Below, in pieces: positions 6,989-14,819 of a DNA stretch of 64,000 nt. The number at the start of each line of letters is the position of its first letter. Positions within the stretch are counted from its first letter, which is position 1. Position numbers and translations under genes: made by a program. Source of the stretch: Mesorhizobium tianshanense (GTDB lineage Bacteria; Pseudomonadota; Alphaproteobacteria; Rhizobiales; Rhizobiaceae); NCBI RefSeq assembly GCF_007830515.1, contig NZ_VLKT01000010.1, forward strand, positions 62,001 through 126,000, written 5' to 3'. The notes under the pieces are model-generated. The model was given only the letters and a program-made list of their open reading frames with translations, did no database searches and was not told where the DNA came from.

Positions 6989-7026
6989 AAACTTGGAACA
7001 AAAGGCGGCAGAAAACATTGCTGGCC

Positions 7027-7185
7027 ATGGATAAGAACGATGGCGACAATCTTCCTGAATGGTTTGCGAGCCGCCTGCCCGAGGATCCGGTGATCCGTGC
7101 AGATATTCCGTGGCTCCTGGTCCTGTGTGTGCTCTCAATCTTGACCTGGGCAGGGTACGCGCTGGCCGGTTCGTATTTTCTATAA
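7027..7185 (+). CDS. Small single-pass membrane protein, 52 aa
   Basis: A hydrophilic N-terminus (MDKNDGDNLPEWFASRLPED) precedes one clear transmembrane segment, WLLVLCVLSILTWAGYALAG (about residues 29-48), and the protein ends SYFL. The N-terminus is expected in the cytoplasm. ATG 7027 lies 38 bases after the zinc-ribbon gene stop, so the two may share a transcript. No family was recognised. Confidence 0.6.
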   Translation: MDKNDGDNLPEWFASRLPEDPVIRADIPWLLVLCVLSILTWAGYALAGSYFL

Positions 7186-7227
7186 CGCCCGCTCACCGAT
7201 CCCTTCGCCTACCAGCCGCTCAACAGG

Positions 7228-7419
7228 ATGGTCGCCCCGCCGCCGCGGAAGAGGCCGCGAAACCTCGCCTACGAAGTTGGCGCATTTACGCTCGATGTGC
7301 CGAGCAAAGACGGCGCCCTCTCCACCGTTGCGGGCAAGTACATCGTCGTCTGGAAAAAGGGCGACGACGGGACATGGCGCCTGCATCGGGACATCTGGAA
7401 TTTAAGTGCGGCCCAATAG
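7228..7419 (+). pseudogene. Truncated SnoaL-like / DUF4440 domain protein, C-terminal part
   Basis: The last ~50 codons encode NLAYEVGAFTLDVPSKDGAL and GKYIVVWKKGDDGTWRLHRD followed by IWN. This is the final beta-sheet section of DUF4440/SnoaL-type ketosteroid-isomerase-fold proteins, which normally have about 130 residues. The first half is missing: before NLAYEV the frame reads a Pro/Arg-rich stretch unlike the family. An isolated C-terminal half cannot form the cone-shaped fold, so this is probably a remnant. Confidence 0.55.
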
Positions 7420-7467
7420 GGATTGATAGGCTCTCATCGAGACTTCGGCTGAATGCGCTTTCGGCCT

Positions 7468-7671
7468 TTAGGACCGGTGGGCATTCCGAAGATTCTCCCA
7501 TCGATCCAACAATGCTTCAGTCTCAGCGATTAGGAGGTCTCTCTGTACATCATACACATGGCGCGCCGCTTCTCCGCCTACCAAGTTGGGCTGCGCCTCC
7601 TCTCTTGCTATTTGATCCAGTCGACGATGAATCGCCGCGAGGCGTTTCGTGATCTGATCGTCGTATGCCAT
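7468..7671 (-). CDS. Small coiled-coil hypothetical protein, 67 aa
   Basis: Starting MAYDDQITKRLAAIHRRLDQ, the protein is almost entirely helical with heptad-like Leu/Ile spacing (IAREEAQPNL, LLIAETEALLDRWENLR). An AGGAGG site lies nine bases before ATG 7671, which decides against the longer frame to 7734. It is likely cytoplasmic. It opposes the DUF4440 remnant and is followed upstream by the XRE regulator on the same strand, about 120 bases apart. Function unknown. Confidence 0.6.
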   Translation of the reverse strand: MAYDDQITKRLAAIHRRLDQIAREEAQPNLVGGEAARHVYDVQRDLLIAETEALLDRWENLRNAHRS

Positions 7672-7790
7672 CGTCTCTATCCTCCTGCCATGAACATATA
7701 GGAACCGATGGCGGGACGCGACACCCGGCGTCAAGCGCGCTGTATTTCAAACTGAGACTACCGAATTTTCAGCAAATAGCGGAGTGTCGC

Positions 7791-8081
7791 CTACATCTCG
7801 TTGTTTTCGATGATGCCAGCTTCGCCGTCTGGCAGGTGAGGGGCGGTCGGCCGCGATTTCCGCAGCCTCACACCAGCACCGCCGCCATTCTCGGGGATGA
7901 ACTCGACGCCGGCGGCGTCGAGGGCGCGGACCAGCGCTTCCTTAGTCAGCAAGCGTGGTTCGCGGGCACCACGTTCGAAATCAACGATGCTTCGATGGCT
8001 CACTTTCGACTGCTCGGAGAGCTTTTCGCGCGACCAATCTACCAAGGCGCGCGCCGCTCGACATTGTGCTGAAGTGAGCAT
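7791..8081 (-). CDS. XRE-family HTH transcriptional regulator, 96 aa
   Basis: The protein starts MLTSAQCRAARALVDWSREK and has a lambda-repressor-type HTH (LSEQSKVSHRSIVDFERGAR, about residues 21-40) and a C-terminal tail with GVEFIPENGGGAGVRLRK, the hallmark of a small rhizobial XRE family. The start at 8081 matches the family; upstream in-frame ATGs fall in operator DNA. Two 16-base direct repeats lie immediately upstream, between this gene and the divergent operon at 8178. It probably represses itself and that operon. Confidence 0.8.
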   Translation of the reverse strand: MLTSAQCRAARALVDWSREKLSEQSKVSHRSIVDFERGAREPRLLTKEALVRALDAAGVEFIPENGGGAGVRLRKSRPTAPHLPDGEAGIIENNEM

Positions 8082-8085
8082 GAAC

Positions 8086-8135
8086 TGTCCCAAGTTGCAA
8101 AAAACGTGTTGACATGAAATGTGCCAAGTTGCAAA
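8086..8135. promoter_or_regulatory. Paired operator repeats between the XRE gene and the divergent operon
   Basis: Two copies of TGTNCCAAGTTGCAAA (8086-8101 and 8120-8135) differ at one base and are exactly 34 bases apart, close to three helical turns. They would sit on the same DNA face. Copy 1 covers the regulator's translation start region; copy 2 overlaps the promoter of the rightward operon. This fits cooperative binding by the XRE protein. Confidence 0.65.
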
Positions 8136-8137
8136 TA
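8109..8137 (+). promoter_or_regulatory. Probable sigma-70 promoter of the 8178-9483 operon
   Basis: TTGACA (8109-8114), 17 bases, then CAAATA (8132-8137), about 40 bases before the ATG at 8178. The second operator repeat overlaps the spacer and the -10 element, so bound repressor would block RNA polymerase. Confidence 0.5.
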
Positions 8138-8177
8138 ACATGCGTACTCTGGATTAACATTGCATTGGAGAAAGTCA

Positions 8178-8945
8178 ATGTCGAACACCACTGTTCGGGC
8201 AGCCGCCGAAGGCATGCCCGCAATCAACCGCCGCCGCCTTCTGATGGGGCTCGCGGCTGCATCCACTGCCGCCGCCGCTGTTACTGTGGCGCCGGCCGCG
8301 CATTCTGCCGCGGTGAATGAAAACTCCGAACTGATCCGGCTCGGAAATGAGTTGCCGGCGGCGGAAGCGGAAATGCTCGCAGCCAAAGCCGCCAAACGCG
8401 CAGTGTTCGCGGAATGGTCGCCACGTTGGCCGCTCGCTCCGGACGAAATAATAGAACACGGGTGCGAGATCGAGCGTACTCTTACCGGCGCAGGATTATA
8501 TCGAGACGGGCTAAAAGATTGCTTGCGTGTCGGTACCGCCAATGACTTCCGCTGGTGGAAAGCGTCGATTGAACGTCAGCTGGCTTCGAAGCGGATCAAG
8601 TCGGAAGCGCGCCGCACCCAACTCCGCAAGGATATCAAGAAAACGCAGCGTAAAATCTCTATTGCCGAGAGGTATGCTGCTGAAACCGCACGCATCCGTG
8701 AGGCTTCAGGTTATGAGCAGGTCTCGGAGCGGCATAGCGCGGCAACCAAGGCCTTAACGAGCTTGATCGTAGCCATCATGGCGCAGCCGGAAACTTCCAT
8801 GCAGGGCGTCATGATCAAGGCGCAGGCGCTGGCCACATGGAAAAAAGCTGACCGTGTCTATCGGGTGCTTAATGCCGATGGCTTCGATTGGGGTTCGCAA
8901 CTCGCGGCATCGGTTATTCGAATGGCCAGCGAGGTGGCGTCATGA
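8178..8945 (+). CDS. Tat-signal, coiled-coil hypothetical protein, 255 aa
   Basis: A twin-arginine-like leader is visible: NRRRLLMGLAAASTAAAAVT (about residues 17-36), with an A-x-A cleavage region near AAHSAA. The mature part is helical, with a charged coiled coil (about residues 130-175, including RRTQLRKDIKKTQRKISIAE) and Trp-rich patches (EWSPRWPL, FRWWK). GGAG lies seven bases before ATG 8178. No catalytic motif is seen. It is the first gene of three overlapping genes under XRE control. Tat export suggests it folds before export, yet no cofactor site is obvious. Confidence 0.7.
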   Translation: MSNTTVRAAAEGMPAINRRRLLMGLAAASTAAAAVTVAPAAHSAAVNENSELIRLGNELPAAEAEMLAAKAAKRAVFAEWSPRWPLAPDEIIEHGCEIERTLTGAGLYRDGLKDCLRVGTANDFRWWKASIERQLASKRIKSEARRTQLRKDIKKTQRKISIAERYAAETARIREASGYEQVSERHSAATKALTSLIVAIMAQPETSMQGVMIKAQALATWKKADRVYRVLNADGFDWGSQLAASVIRMASEVAS

Positions 8946-9295
8946 GGCGCCAGACCGTATTCATCGGCATGACGCCGACCCTACGCCTGCGGATCGAAAC
9001 GACGATCGAGAACCTTCTTGCGTTGCTCGACGAGATCGACGGCGACCCGGATCTAGAGCCCTGGCTGGCTGGCGGCGCCGAAGTCGTCGGCACCGATGAC
9101 CTGGAGGGCGACAGCAGCGACGATGAATGGTCGCTCGGCTGGACCCGCACCGGCGCCTACGGTCTAGGCGAGGATCTGGAGGGCAATCTGGCAGGTTCCG
9201 CCTCCGACCTGGAGGGCGATGGAACGGACTATGGCGAGATTGTCACTTGGCCTGAAAACCTCAAGTCGCAGGAAGTGCTGGTGTCGCCATGGTGA
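8942..9295 (+). CDS. Acidic hypothetical protein with DLEGD repeats, 117 aa
   Basis: The ATG at 8942 overlaps the upstream stop as ATGA. A helical N-terminus (LRLRIETTIENLLALLDEID) is followed by an acidic tail in which the core DLEG recurs three times (DDLEGD, EDLEGN, SDLEGD), with Gly and Trp between. The tail may bind divalent cations or be disordered. A rhizobial hypothetical family of this look, with DPDLEP in the middle, is recalled. It is probably cytoplasmic and co-translated with its neighbours. Confidence 0.65.
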   Translation: MRRQTVFIGMTPTLRLRIETTIENLLALLDEIDGDPDLEPWLAGGAEVVGTDDLEGDSSDDEWSLGWTRTGAYGLGEDLEGNLAGSASDLEGDGTDYGEIVTWPENLKSQEVLVSPW

Positions 9296-9483
9296 CAACA
9301 GCCGTTTTCATCGCCGCTGTCTTCGTTGTCGGATTCATGGCCGGAGACAGGCGGGCGGTGCGCCAGTGCAATTCGATCTTGGATGATCACTGGCGCGAGC
9401 TGATGAAGTCGATCCGGGAAGAACCGATAAGGCTCGTGGAGCCTCCTGTCGATCAGGAGGCCCAACAGTCGACGCTGCACTGA
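9289..9483 (+). CDS. Small N-terminally anchored membrane protein, 64 aa
   Basis: One transmembrane helix opens the protein (MVTTAVFIAAVFVVGFMAGD), followed by a soluble helical tail with HWRELMKSIREEP. The ATG lies inside the previous gene and overlaps its stop by seven bases, so translation is probably coupled. It is the last gene of the three-gene unit; a hairpin terminator follows. A function tied to the Tat-exported protein is plausible but unproven. Confidence 0.65.
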   Translation: MVTTAVFIAAVFVVGFMAGDRRAVRQCNSILDDHWRELMKSIREEPIRLVEPPVDQEAQQSTLH

Positions 9484-9510
9484 AAATCATTCCGCAGGCG
9501 AAACGACATG

Positions 9511-9542
9511 GCCCGCTGCCTTACGGTGGCGGGCGCCTTTTT
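9511..9542 (+). terminator. Rho-independent terminator of the 8178-9483 operon
   Basis: GCCCGC (9511-9516) pairs with GCGGGC (9529-9534) around a partly paired TGCC/GGTG inner section, followed by five T at 9538-9542. It ends where the convergent 70-aa gene stops. Confidence 0.65.
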
Positions 9543-9754
9543 CAGCCGATGCCGTACTGCTTCAGCAGATTCTCAAGCTCTGCCTTTTTAAGCTTGTTTT
9601 CGGCAAGGAATGTCTGAGTCATATCGACCTCAGGCTCACCATCATGCCTCGAATAAAATCGGGCTTCCTCGTCTTCGATGATCCGAATTCGGTCAGCAAG
9701 ACTGGCGACCTCCTTCTTCATCCACGCGATATGATTTTCCAACATGGTTGCCAC
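9542..9754 (-). CDS. Small coiled-coil hypothetical protein, 70 aa
   Basis: A GTG start at 9754 is chosen because GAGGAG lies seven bases upstream; the nearby ATG at 9745 is too far from it. The product begins MATMLENHIAWMKKEVASLA and is a predicted continuous helix with heptads (DRIRIIEDEEARF, NKLKKAELENLLKQYG). It is the last protein gene before the tRNA gene, 124 bases away, and is probably the outermost island gene. Function unknown. Confidence 0.6.
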   Translation of the reverse strand: MATMLENHIAWMKKEVASLADRIRIIEDEEARFYSRHDGEPEVDMTQTFLAENKLKKAELENLLKQYGIG

Positions 9755-9877
9755 CAATTTTCTCCTCAATGAACCGTCTGGGCAAAATGTGACAGGAAAC
9801 GAAGCCAAATCAACCGTGCGCAATTTTGTACGCAAGGCCAGTAAAACGGAAGATTATGTAAATAAATCAATGACATC

Positions 9878-9967
9878 TGGCGGAGGGAGTGGGATTCGAA
9901 CCCACGGTGGGCTTGCACCCACGCCGGTTTTCAAGACCGGTGCCTTAAACCGCTCGGCCATCCCTCC
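9878..9967 (-). tRNA. tRNA-Ser (anticodon UGA)
   Basis: The minus strand folds as a class II tRNA of 90 bases including the encoded CCA. The seven-base acceptor stem GGAGGGA pairs perfectly with TCCCTCC, the anticodon is TGA (plus 9931-9933) in a CTTGAAA loop, there is a long variable arm, and the T arm reads GGTTCGAATCC. It decodes UCA and other UCN codons. Its 3' end faces the accessory region on the left, the position favoured by tyrosine integrases. Confidence 0.95.
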
Positions 9968-10459
9968 ATCGTGATTTTTCAACCACCTGGATGTTCGTCC
10001 TGATCTCAAATCGTGCCAGTGGCACCGCTGCGCTAGAGATCGTTGGCGCTTCATTGCTCTAGTGTGCCCGGCAAAGCCCTGTCAACTGGCCGTGACGCTT
10101 CCTGCCAACCGCAAAGCATGGATTGATCGCCAATGGACGGTGCCAGCATCCAGGGCAGCCGGACAAGCCTGCTGGCTCTTGCAGGCATCCGGGCTGGTGG
10201 GGCGCCTGACGGCGGAGCTGCGGCAAGACGACCAGCGCTGCGCCGAGGGGTCGAAAAGCCGCGATTTTTCGCAGCGATCGGCGAGACGGGTCGTGCCACA
10301 ATCTCGCCCGGTTCCGACCATAATCCGTTAATACGGTGATAAACAATTCCTGCGCACAAGGGATTGCGAATCAAGTGGCGCCGGCATTTGTTGGGTGGGT
10401 ACCGTGGCCCGCTGACGGTCAGGTTGCGGTGCCTTTGCTGAGGGGGGGACAGTCGAAAA
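9968..10459. other. Intergenic region between tRNA-Ser and rlpA
   Basis: About 490 bases with no credible gene. It should hold the divergent promoters of tRNA-Ser and of rlpA. No hairpin terminator or clear operator was recognised. Confidence 0.5.
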
Positions 10460-11677
10460 ATGCAGAGCATGGCGCGCCCGCACCTACGTCGCGCTTCCGC
10501 TTTCATGTTGTGCGCCCTGTCGGCCGCCTTGCTGGCGGCTTGCGCCGCGCCGCAGCCGAAGGCGATGGTCAACAAGAAGCCCCGTTCCAAGGAATATTTT
10601 TCCGAATCCGAATACGGCGTGAAGGCCAGCCCGCGCGTCACCTTCAAGATGTCGGGCCTGCAGCGCGGCGGTGGACGCGACCAGCTCGGCAAGCCCTATC
10701 AGGTGCGCGGCAAGTGGTATTATCCGAAGGAAGACAAGCGCTACGCCAAGGTCGGATCAGCGTCCTGGTATGGCGAGGCCTTCCACGGCAGGCTGACCGC
10801 CAACGGCGAAATCTACGACATGACCCATCTGACCGGCGCGCATCCAACCATGCCGCTGCCGAGCTATGCGCGCGTCACCAATCTGAAGACCGGCAGTTCG
10901 GTCATCGTGCGCGTCAACGATCGCGGCCCTTACCATGACGGGCGCATCATCGATGTGTCGAAGCGCGCCGCCGAAATGCTCGACTATGCCAATATCGGCA
11001 CGGCCAAGGTGAAGGTCGAATATGTCGGCCGGGCGCCGCTTGACGGTAACGACGATCAGTACCTGATGGCCTCCTACAATCCAGGCAATAGGGCGCCGGA
11101 TCCGTCGGACGGCCTGCCGACCGGCGTCATGATCGCCATGAATGGCCCATCTCCGAACTCGGCGTTGGGCCCTGTAGCCGCCCCATTTCCCGGTCAGTTG
11201 ACGAATTCCGCGTCGGCACAGCCTGTCATATCGGCCGCCGGCAGTGTGACGCTGCCTGATTTCGGGCCGATCGCGCCGGAGCGTCCGGAAATTAATCTGC
11301 CGGCGCAATCGCCATTCTCCGTGGCGTCGCTGTCTTATGCGGACGAACGCGTACAGGGTGCCGCCAATGCCTTTGCCACGTTGGACGGCGCCGGCATGTC
11401 GCCCGCCGAAATCCTTCAATCGTGGAAGCGGCAAGCGCCTTCGGCCGGTTCGCCCACGGACTATGTCGCTGCGGGCTCGTTCGAGGATGCCGCCGAGGCG
11501 CAGCGTGTGGCGGCCCAGCTTTCCGGCTTCGGCAAGGCCGAAATCCAGCGATCCGAGCTTGATGGCAAGGACTGGTATTCGGTCAATCTCTATCCGGACG
11601 GCCATGGCAGCCTGGACGAAATGCTGCAGGCAGCGTGGTCGCACGGTGCACCCGACGCGCTCGTGGTTCGGAACTGA
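10460..11677 (+). CDS. rlpA: Septal ring lytic transglycosylase RlpA family lipoprotein, 405 aa
   Basis: A lipoprotein signal with lipobox LLAAC (Cys at residue 28) is followed by a double-psi beta-barrel (about residues 95-190) containing ASWYGEAFHGRLTANGE, the conserved RVTNL and VNDRGPYHDGRIIDVSKRAA. The family cleaves naked glycan strands at the division site. A C-terminal SPOR-like domain (about 330-400) would bind denuded septal peptidoglycan. A Pro/Ser-rich linker of about 130 residues separates them. It is the first gene of a rightward housekeeping cluster and probably acts with the carboxypeptidase-like neighbour on periplasmic peptidoglycan. Confidence 0.9.
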   Translation: MQSMARPHLRRASAFMLCALSAALLAACAAPQPKAMVNKKPRSKEYFSESEYGVKASPRVTFKMSGLQRGGGRDQLGKPYQVRGKWYYPKEDKRYAKVGSASWYGEAFHGRLTANGEIYDMTHLTGAHPTMPLPSYARVTNLKTGSSVIVRVNDRGPYHDGRIIDVSKRAAEMLDYANIGTAKVKVEYVGRAPLDGNDDQYLMASYNPGNRAPDPSDGLPTGVMIAMNGPSPNSALGPVAAPFPGQLTNSASAQPVISAAGSVTLPDFGPIAPERPEINLPAQSPFSVASLSYADERVQGAANAFATLDGAGMSPAEILQSWKRQAPSAGSPTDYVAAGSFEDAAEAQRVAAQLSGFGKAEIQRSELDGKDWYSVNLYPDGHGSLDEMLQAAWSHGAPDALVVRN

Positions 11678-11792
11678 CCGGCAAAACCTGAAGTTTTGCC
11701 CGGTTATCCGTAGGCGCGGTTGATCCGCCGGGACAAAGCCTGATAGCTTGTAGAGCTTGCCCAGAAATGCCGGCCGACAGGTCTAACCTTTC

Positions 11793-12947
11793 ATGAAATT
11801 TCGCTTCGCCGGGCTCCTGGGTTTTGGCCTCCTGCTGTTTTCGCTGGTTCCGGCCGCGGCGCAGCTTTTCGAGACCAAGGCCGCGCAGGCCTTCATGATT
11901 GATGCCGAAACCGGAACGGTGCTGTTTTCCAAAGACGCAGACAGGCCGATACCGCCGGCGTCGCTGGCCAAGCTGATGACGATGGAGGTGGCTTTCAACG
12001 CCATCAAATCGCGGCGCATGACGCTCGACGATACGTTCGTGGTGAGTGAAAACGCATGGCGCACCGGCGGCGCGCCATCCAGAACGTCGACGATGTTTGC
12101 CAAGCTTAAATCGACGATCCGGCTCGAAGACCTGATCCAGGGCGTGACGGTCCAGGCAGCCAATGACGGCTGCATCATTATCGCCGAAGGCTTCGCCGGA
12201 TCCGAGGCGAATTTCGCGACGCAGATGACCGAGCGCGCAAGGCAGATCGGCCTGGAGAAATCGACATTCGTCAATTCAACCGGTCTGCCAGCCGACGGTC
12301 AGCAGACGACCGTTCGCGAGCTTGCGCTTCTGGCCTTGCATATCTGGCGCGAGTACCCGGATCTCTATCGCTACTATAGCCAGACGGATTTCACCTGGAA
12401 CAAGATCACCCAGAGAAACCGCAATCCGCTGCTGGCAATGGATATCGGCGCCGACGGCCTGGCTGTCGGCATGAGCGAGGCATCCGGCTTCGGCATCGTC
12501 GGCTCGGTCAGCCACAATGGCGCACGCATAATCGCGGCGATGAGCGGACTGGCAAACGACCGCGAGCGCGCCGAGGAAGCGCGAAAGCTGCTCGACTGGG
12601 GCATTCGTTCCTTCCAGAAGACCGAGATTTTCGCCAAGGATGAAGTGGTCGGCGAAGCGCAGGTTTTCGGCGGTGCGAAATCCGGTGTGGCGCTGAAGGC
12701 AAAAGGGCCGGTGAATATCTTCCTGCCCGTCGCCAATCGCGACAAGCTGACCGCCAGGATCGTCTATGACGGACCGGTCGCAGCACCCGTGGAGGAGGGG
12801 CAAGCGGTGGGCGTACTGCGGGTCTGGATCGGCGACACGCTGAGCCAGGAGACGCCGCTTTTCGCGGCCGAGTCCGTTGGCCCGGGCTCGCTGCCGCAGC
12901 GCGCGCTCGATGCCGTCAAGGAACTGGCCGTCGGCTGGTTGCGTTAG
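11793..12947 (+). CDS. D-alanyl-D-alanine carboxypeptidase family protein with altered active-site motifs, 384 aa
   Basis: A signal peptide (MKFRFAGLLGFGLLLFSLVP, cleaved near AAAQ) precedes a peptidase S11 domain and a C-terminal PBP5-type beta domain (about residues 270-370). The catalytic SLAK motif is present (S57, K60). The second motif, normally S-x-N, reads A-A-N (122-124). The KTG motif reads A-V-G (224-226, in GADGLAVGMSEASGFG). Loss of the motif Ser and Lys would normally impair carboxypeptidase activity, so this may be a non-catalytic peptidoglycan-binding homologue or an enzyme of changed specificity. It follows rlpA and precedes tmk in a conserved rhizobial order. Confidence 0.85.
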   Translation: MKFRFAGLLGFGLLLFSLVPAAAQLFETKAAQAFMIDAETGTVLFSKDADRPIPPASLAKLMTMEVAFNAIKSRRMTLDDTFVVSENAWRTGGAPSRTSTMFAKLKSTIRLEDLIQGVTVQAANDGCIIIAEGFAGSEANFATQMTERARQIGLEKSTFVNSTGLPADGQQTTVRELALLALHIWREYPDLYRYYSQTDFTWNKITQRNRNPLLAMDIGADGLAVGMSEASGFGIVGSVSHNGARIIAAMSGLANDRERAEEARKLLDWGIRSFQKTEIFAKDEVVGEAQVFGGAKSGVALKAKGPVNIFLPVANRDKLTARIVYDGPVAAPVEEGQAVGVLRVWIGDTLSQETPLFAAESVGPGSLPQRALDAVKELAVGWLR

Positions 12948-13013
12948 CACCACGGCGTGGACCTTTTCTCAAGTCGGGACTATTACGGTCCCGCAGCATG
13001 GACAAAGGCTTTG

Positions 13014-13685
13014 GTGCACGGATTTTTCATCACCTTCGAAGGCGGCGAAGGAGCAGGCAAGTCGACGCAGATCGAGCGGCTGGCCAGCAAGATGCGCGCC
13101 AAGAAGTACGATGTCCTTGTCACGCGCGAGCCGGGCGGCTCGCCGGGCGCCGAGGCGGTCAGGCATGTCCTGCTTTCCGGCGCTGCCGAACCATTCGGCC
13201 CCAGGATGGAGGCGCTGCTCTTCGCCGCCGCGCGTTCCGATCACGTCGAGCAGGTCATCCGGCCTGCGGTCGAGCGCGGCTCGATCGTGCTATGTGATCG
13301 CTTCATCGATTCCTCGCGCGTCTACCAGGGCGTCACCGGTGGCCTCGATCCGGCGTTCATGGGCGCGCTGGAAAGGGTCGCCATTAACGGCATGGTGCCC
13401 GATATGACGCTGATCTTCGATATCGATCCGGCCGAGGGACTGCGGCGCGCAGCGGCACGGCGGGGTCCCGATGCCGGCGCCGACCGCTTCGAAAAGGAAA
13501 CGCTGGATATCCATCAGCGCCGCCGCGAAGCCTTTCTCGCGATCGCCGCGGCGGAGCCAGGGCGCTGCATCGTCGTCGACGCGTCCGCCGACCCCGACAC
13601 GGTGGAAAATGTCGTCACCGCCGCCGTGTTCTCGGCCCTGGAGACGATGGTGCCGGCGCACAGGAAGCAGGCGGCACCGGGATGA
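13014..13685 (+). CDS. tmk: Thymidylate kinase, 223 aa
   Basis: Phosphorylates dTMP to dTDP with ATP in the cytoplasm. The P-loop GGEGAGKST lies at residues 9-17, DR-x-x-DSS-x-x-YQG ([13 protein letters not shown]) near 95, and an Arg-rich lid region in [16 protein letters not shown]. The GTG at 13014 places the P-loop at the usual distance; the frame is open further upstream to 12957. The length is typical. The stop overlaps the holB start as ATGA, coupling the kinase to the DNA polymerase clamp-loader subunit. Confidence 0.95.
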   Translation: MHGFFITFEGGEGAGKSTQIERLASKMRAKKYDVLVTREPGGSPGAEAVRHVLLSGAAEPFGPRMEALLFAAARSDHVEQVIRPAVERGSIVLCDRFIDSSRVYQGVTGGLDPAFMGALERVAINGMVPDMTLIFDIDPAEGLRRAAARRGPDAGADRFEKETLDIHQRRREAFLAIAAAEPGRCIVVDASADPDTVENVVTAAVFSALETMVPAHRKQAAPG

Positions 13686-14737
13686 TTTTCGAACGGATCG
13701 CACCAGAACAGCACGACACGCTGGACGGCGTCCCCGAGCCGTCCGAGACCCCGCGTCTGGTCGGGCACGGCCAGGCGGCGAACATGCTGGCCGCCGCCTA
13801 TCGCTCCGGGAAGCTGCCGCACGCACTGATCTTTGTCGGACCGGTCGGCATCGGCAAGGCGACACTCGCCTTTCATCTTGCGCATCATCTGTTGAAGCAT
13901 CCGGCGTTCGCGCAGGCGCCGGATGTTCTTGCCGTTCCTGATCCGGCGTCATCGCTGTTTCGCCAGATCGCCACTGGCGCACATCCTTCGGTGCTGCATC
14001 TGACCCGCCCGCCGAACGACAAGACCAAGAGCTTCAAGACGGTCGTCACCGTCGATGAGATCCGCAAGGTCAGCCGCTTCCTGTCGCTGACCTCGCATGA
14101 CGGCAGTTACCGGGTGGTGATCGTCGATCCGGCCGACGACATGAATGCCAATGCGGCCAATGCCTTGTTGAAGAATCTTGAGGAACCACCGGCACGAACA
14201 CTGTTCATCCTCATCGTCCATGCGCCGGGCAGCCTGCTACCGACGATCCGCTCGCGCTGCCAGATGGTGCGGCTGACGCCGCTCGATGCCGAGAGCCTGA
14301 TGACGGTTCTGGAGAACGTCGAGCCACCACCACCGGACGATCCAGCGGCGCGCGCGGCACTGGCCGAGCGGGCAGGGGGCAGCGCGCGCGCCGCAATCCT
14401 GTTGACGCAGTATGGCGGGCTGGAGATCGCCGAAACGCTCGACACCCTGGTGACAGCGAGAAAGAGCGATGCCGCCGGCGCCTACCGCCTCGCGGAGGCG
14501 GTCGCTGGCCGCGACCAGGCGATCCAGTTCGATATCTTCAATCGCCGGGCGCTCGACCTGCTCTCGACCGGCGCAAGCCAGGCCGCGCTGGCGGGCGATC
14601 TGGCGCGGGCCAAAACGCTCTCGGATACTTGGCACGAGGCTTTGAACGCTATATCTGAAACCGACACCTACAATCTCGACAAGAAGCAGCACGCCTTGAC
14701 CATGATAGACCGCCTGAATTCTGCAATGCGAATGTGA
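13682..14737 (+). CDS. holB: DNA polymerase III delta-prime subunit, 351 aa
   Basis: Clamp-loader subunit that helps load the beta sliding clamp onto primed DNA. An N-terminal AAA+ fold is seen with a Walker A-like [17 protein letters not shown] (about residues 57-70), a Walker B-region [20 protein letters not shown] (about 150-170), and SRC ([10 protein letters not shown]), the sensor motif of the delta-prime family. Following tmk directly is the standard alphaproteobacterial arrangement. The start ATG overlaps the tmk stop. Confidence 0.93.
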   Translation: MIFERIAPEQHDTLDGVPEPSETPRLVGHGQAANMLAAAYRSGKLPHALIFVGPVGIGKATLAFHLAHHLLKHPAFAQAPDVLAVPDPASSLFRQIATGAHPSVLHLTRPPNDKTKSFKTVVTVDEIRKVSRFLSLTSHDGSYRVVIVDPADDMNANAANALLKNLEEPPARTLFILIVHAPGSLLPTIRSRCQMVRLTPLDAESLMTVLENVEPPPPDDPAARAALAERAGGSARAAILLTQYGGLEIAETLDTLVTARKSDAAGAYRLAEAVAGRDQAIQFDIFNRRALDLLSTGASQAALAGDLARAKTLSDTWHEALNAISETDTYNLDKKQHALTMIDRLNSAMRM

Positions 14738-14819
14738 CGGCCCATCGGGATGGCAATCGCCGTTTCGATACGATATCTCACCGCGACATCTTCATTCAGA
14801 CATTCATGACGGTTAATTC

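Noticed and set aside
1..9877. Second copy of the tRNA-Ser 3' end inside the window (att site)
   Set aside because: Looked for the last bases of the tRNA in the island and found none; if it exists it lies outside the window.
9744..9974. Open frame on the plus strand through the tRNA-Ser gene
   Set aside because: The encoded peptide is the translated antisense of a tRNA; it has no coding signal.
10051..10692. 213-codon minus-strand frame in the rlpA upstream region
   Set aside because: It runs into rlpA antisense and has no start signal or family likeness.
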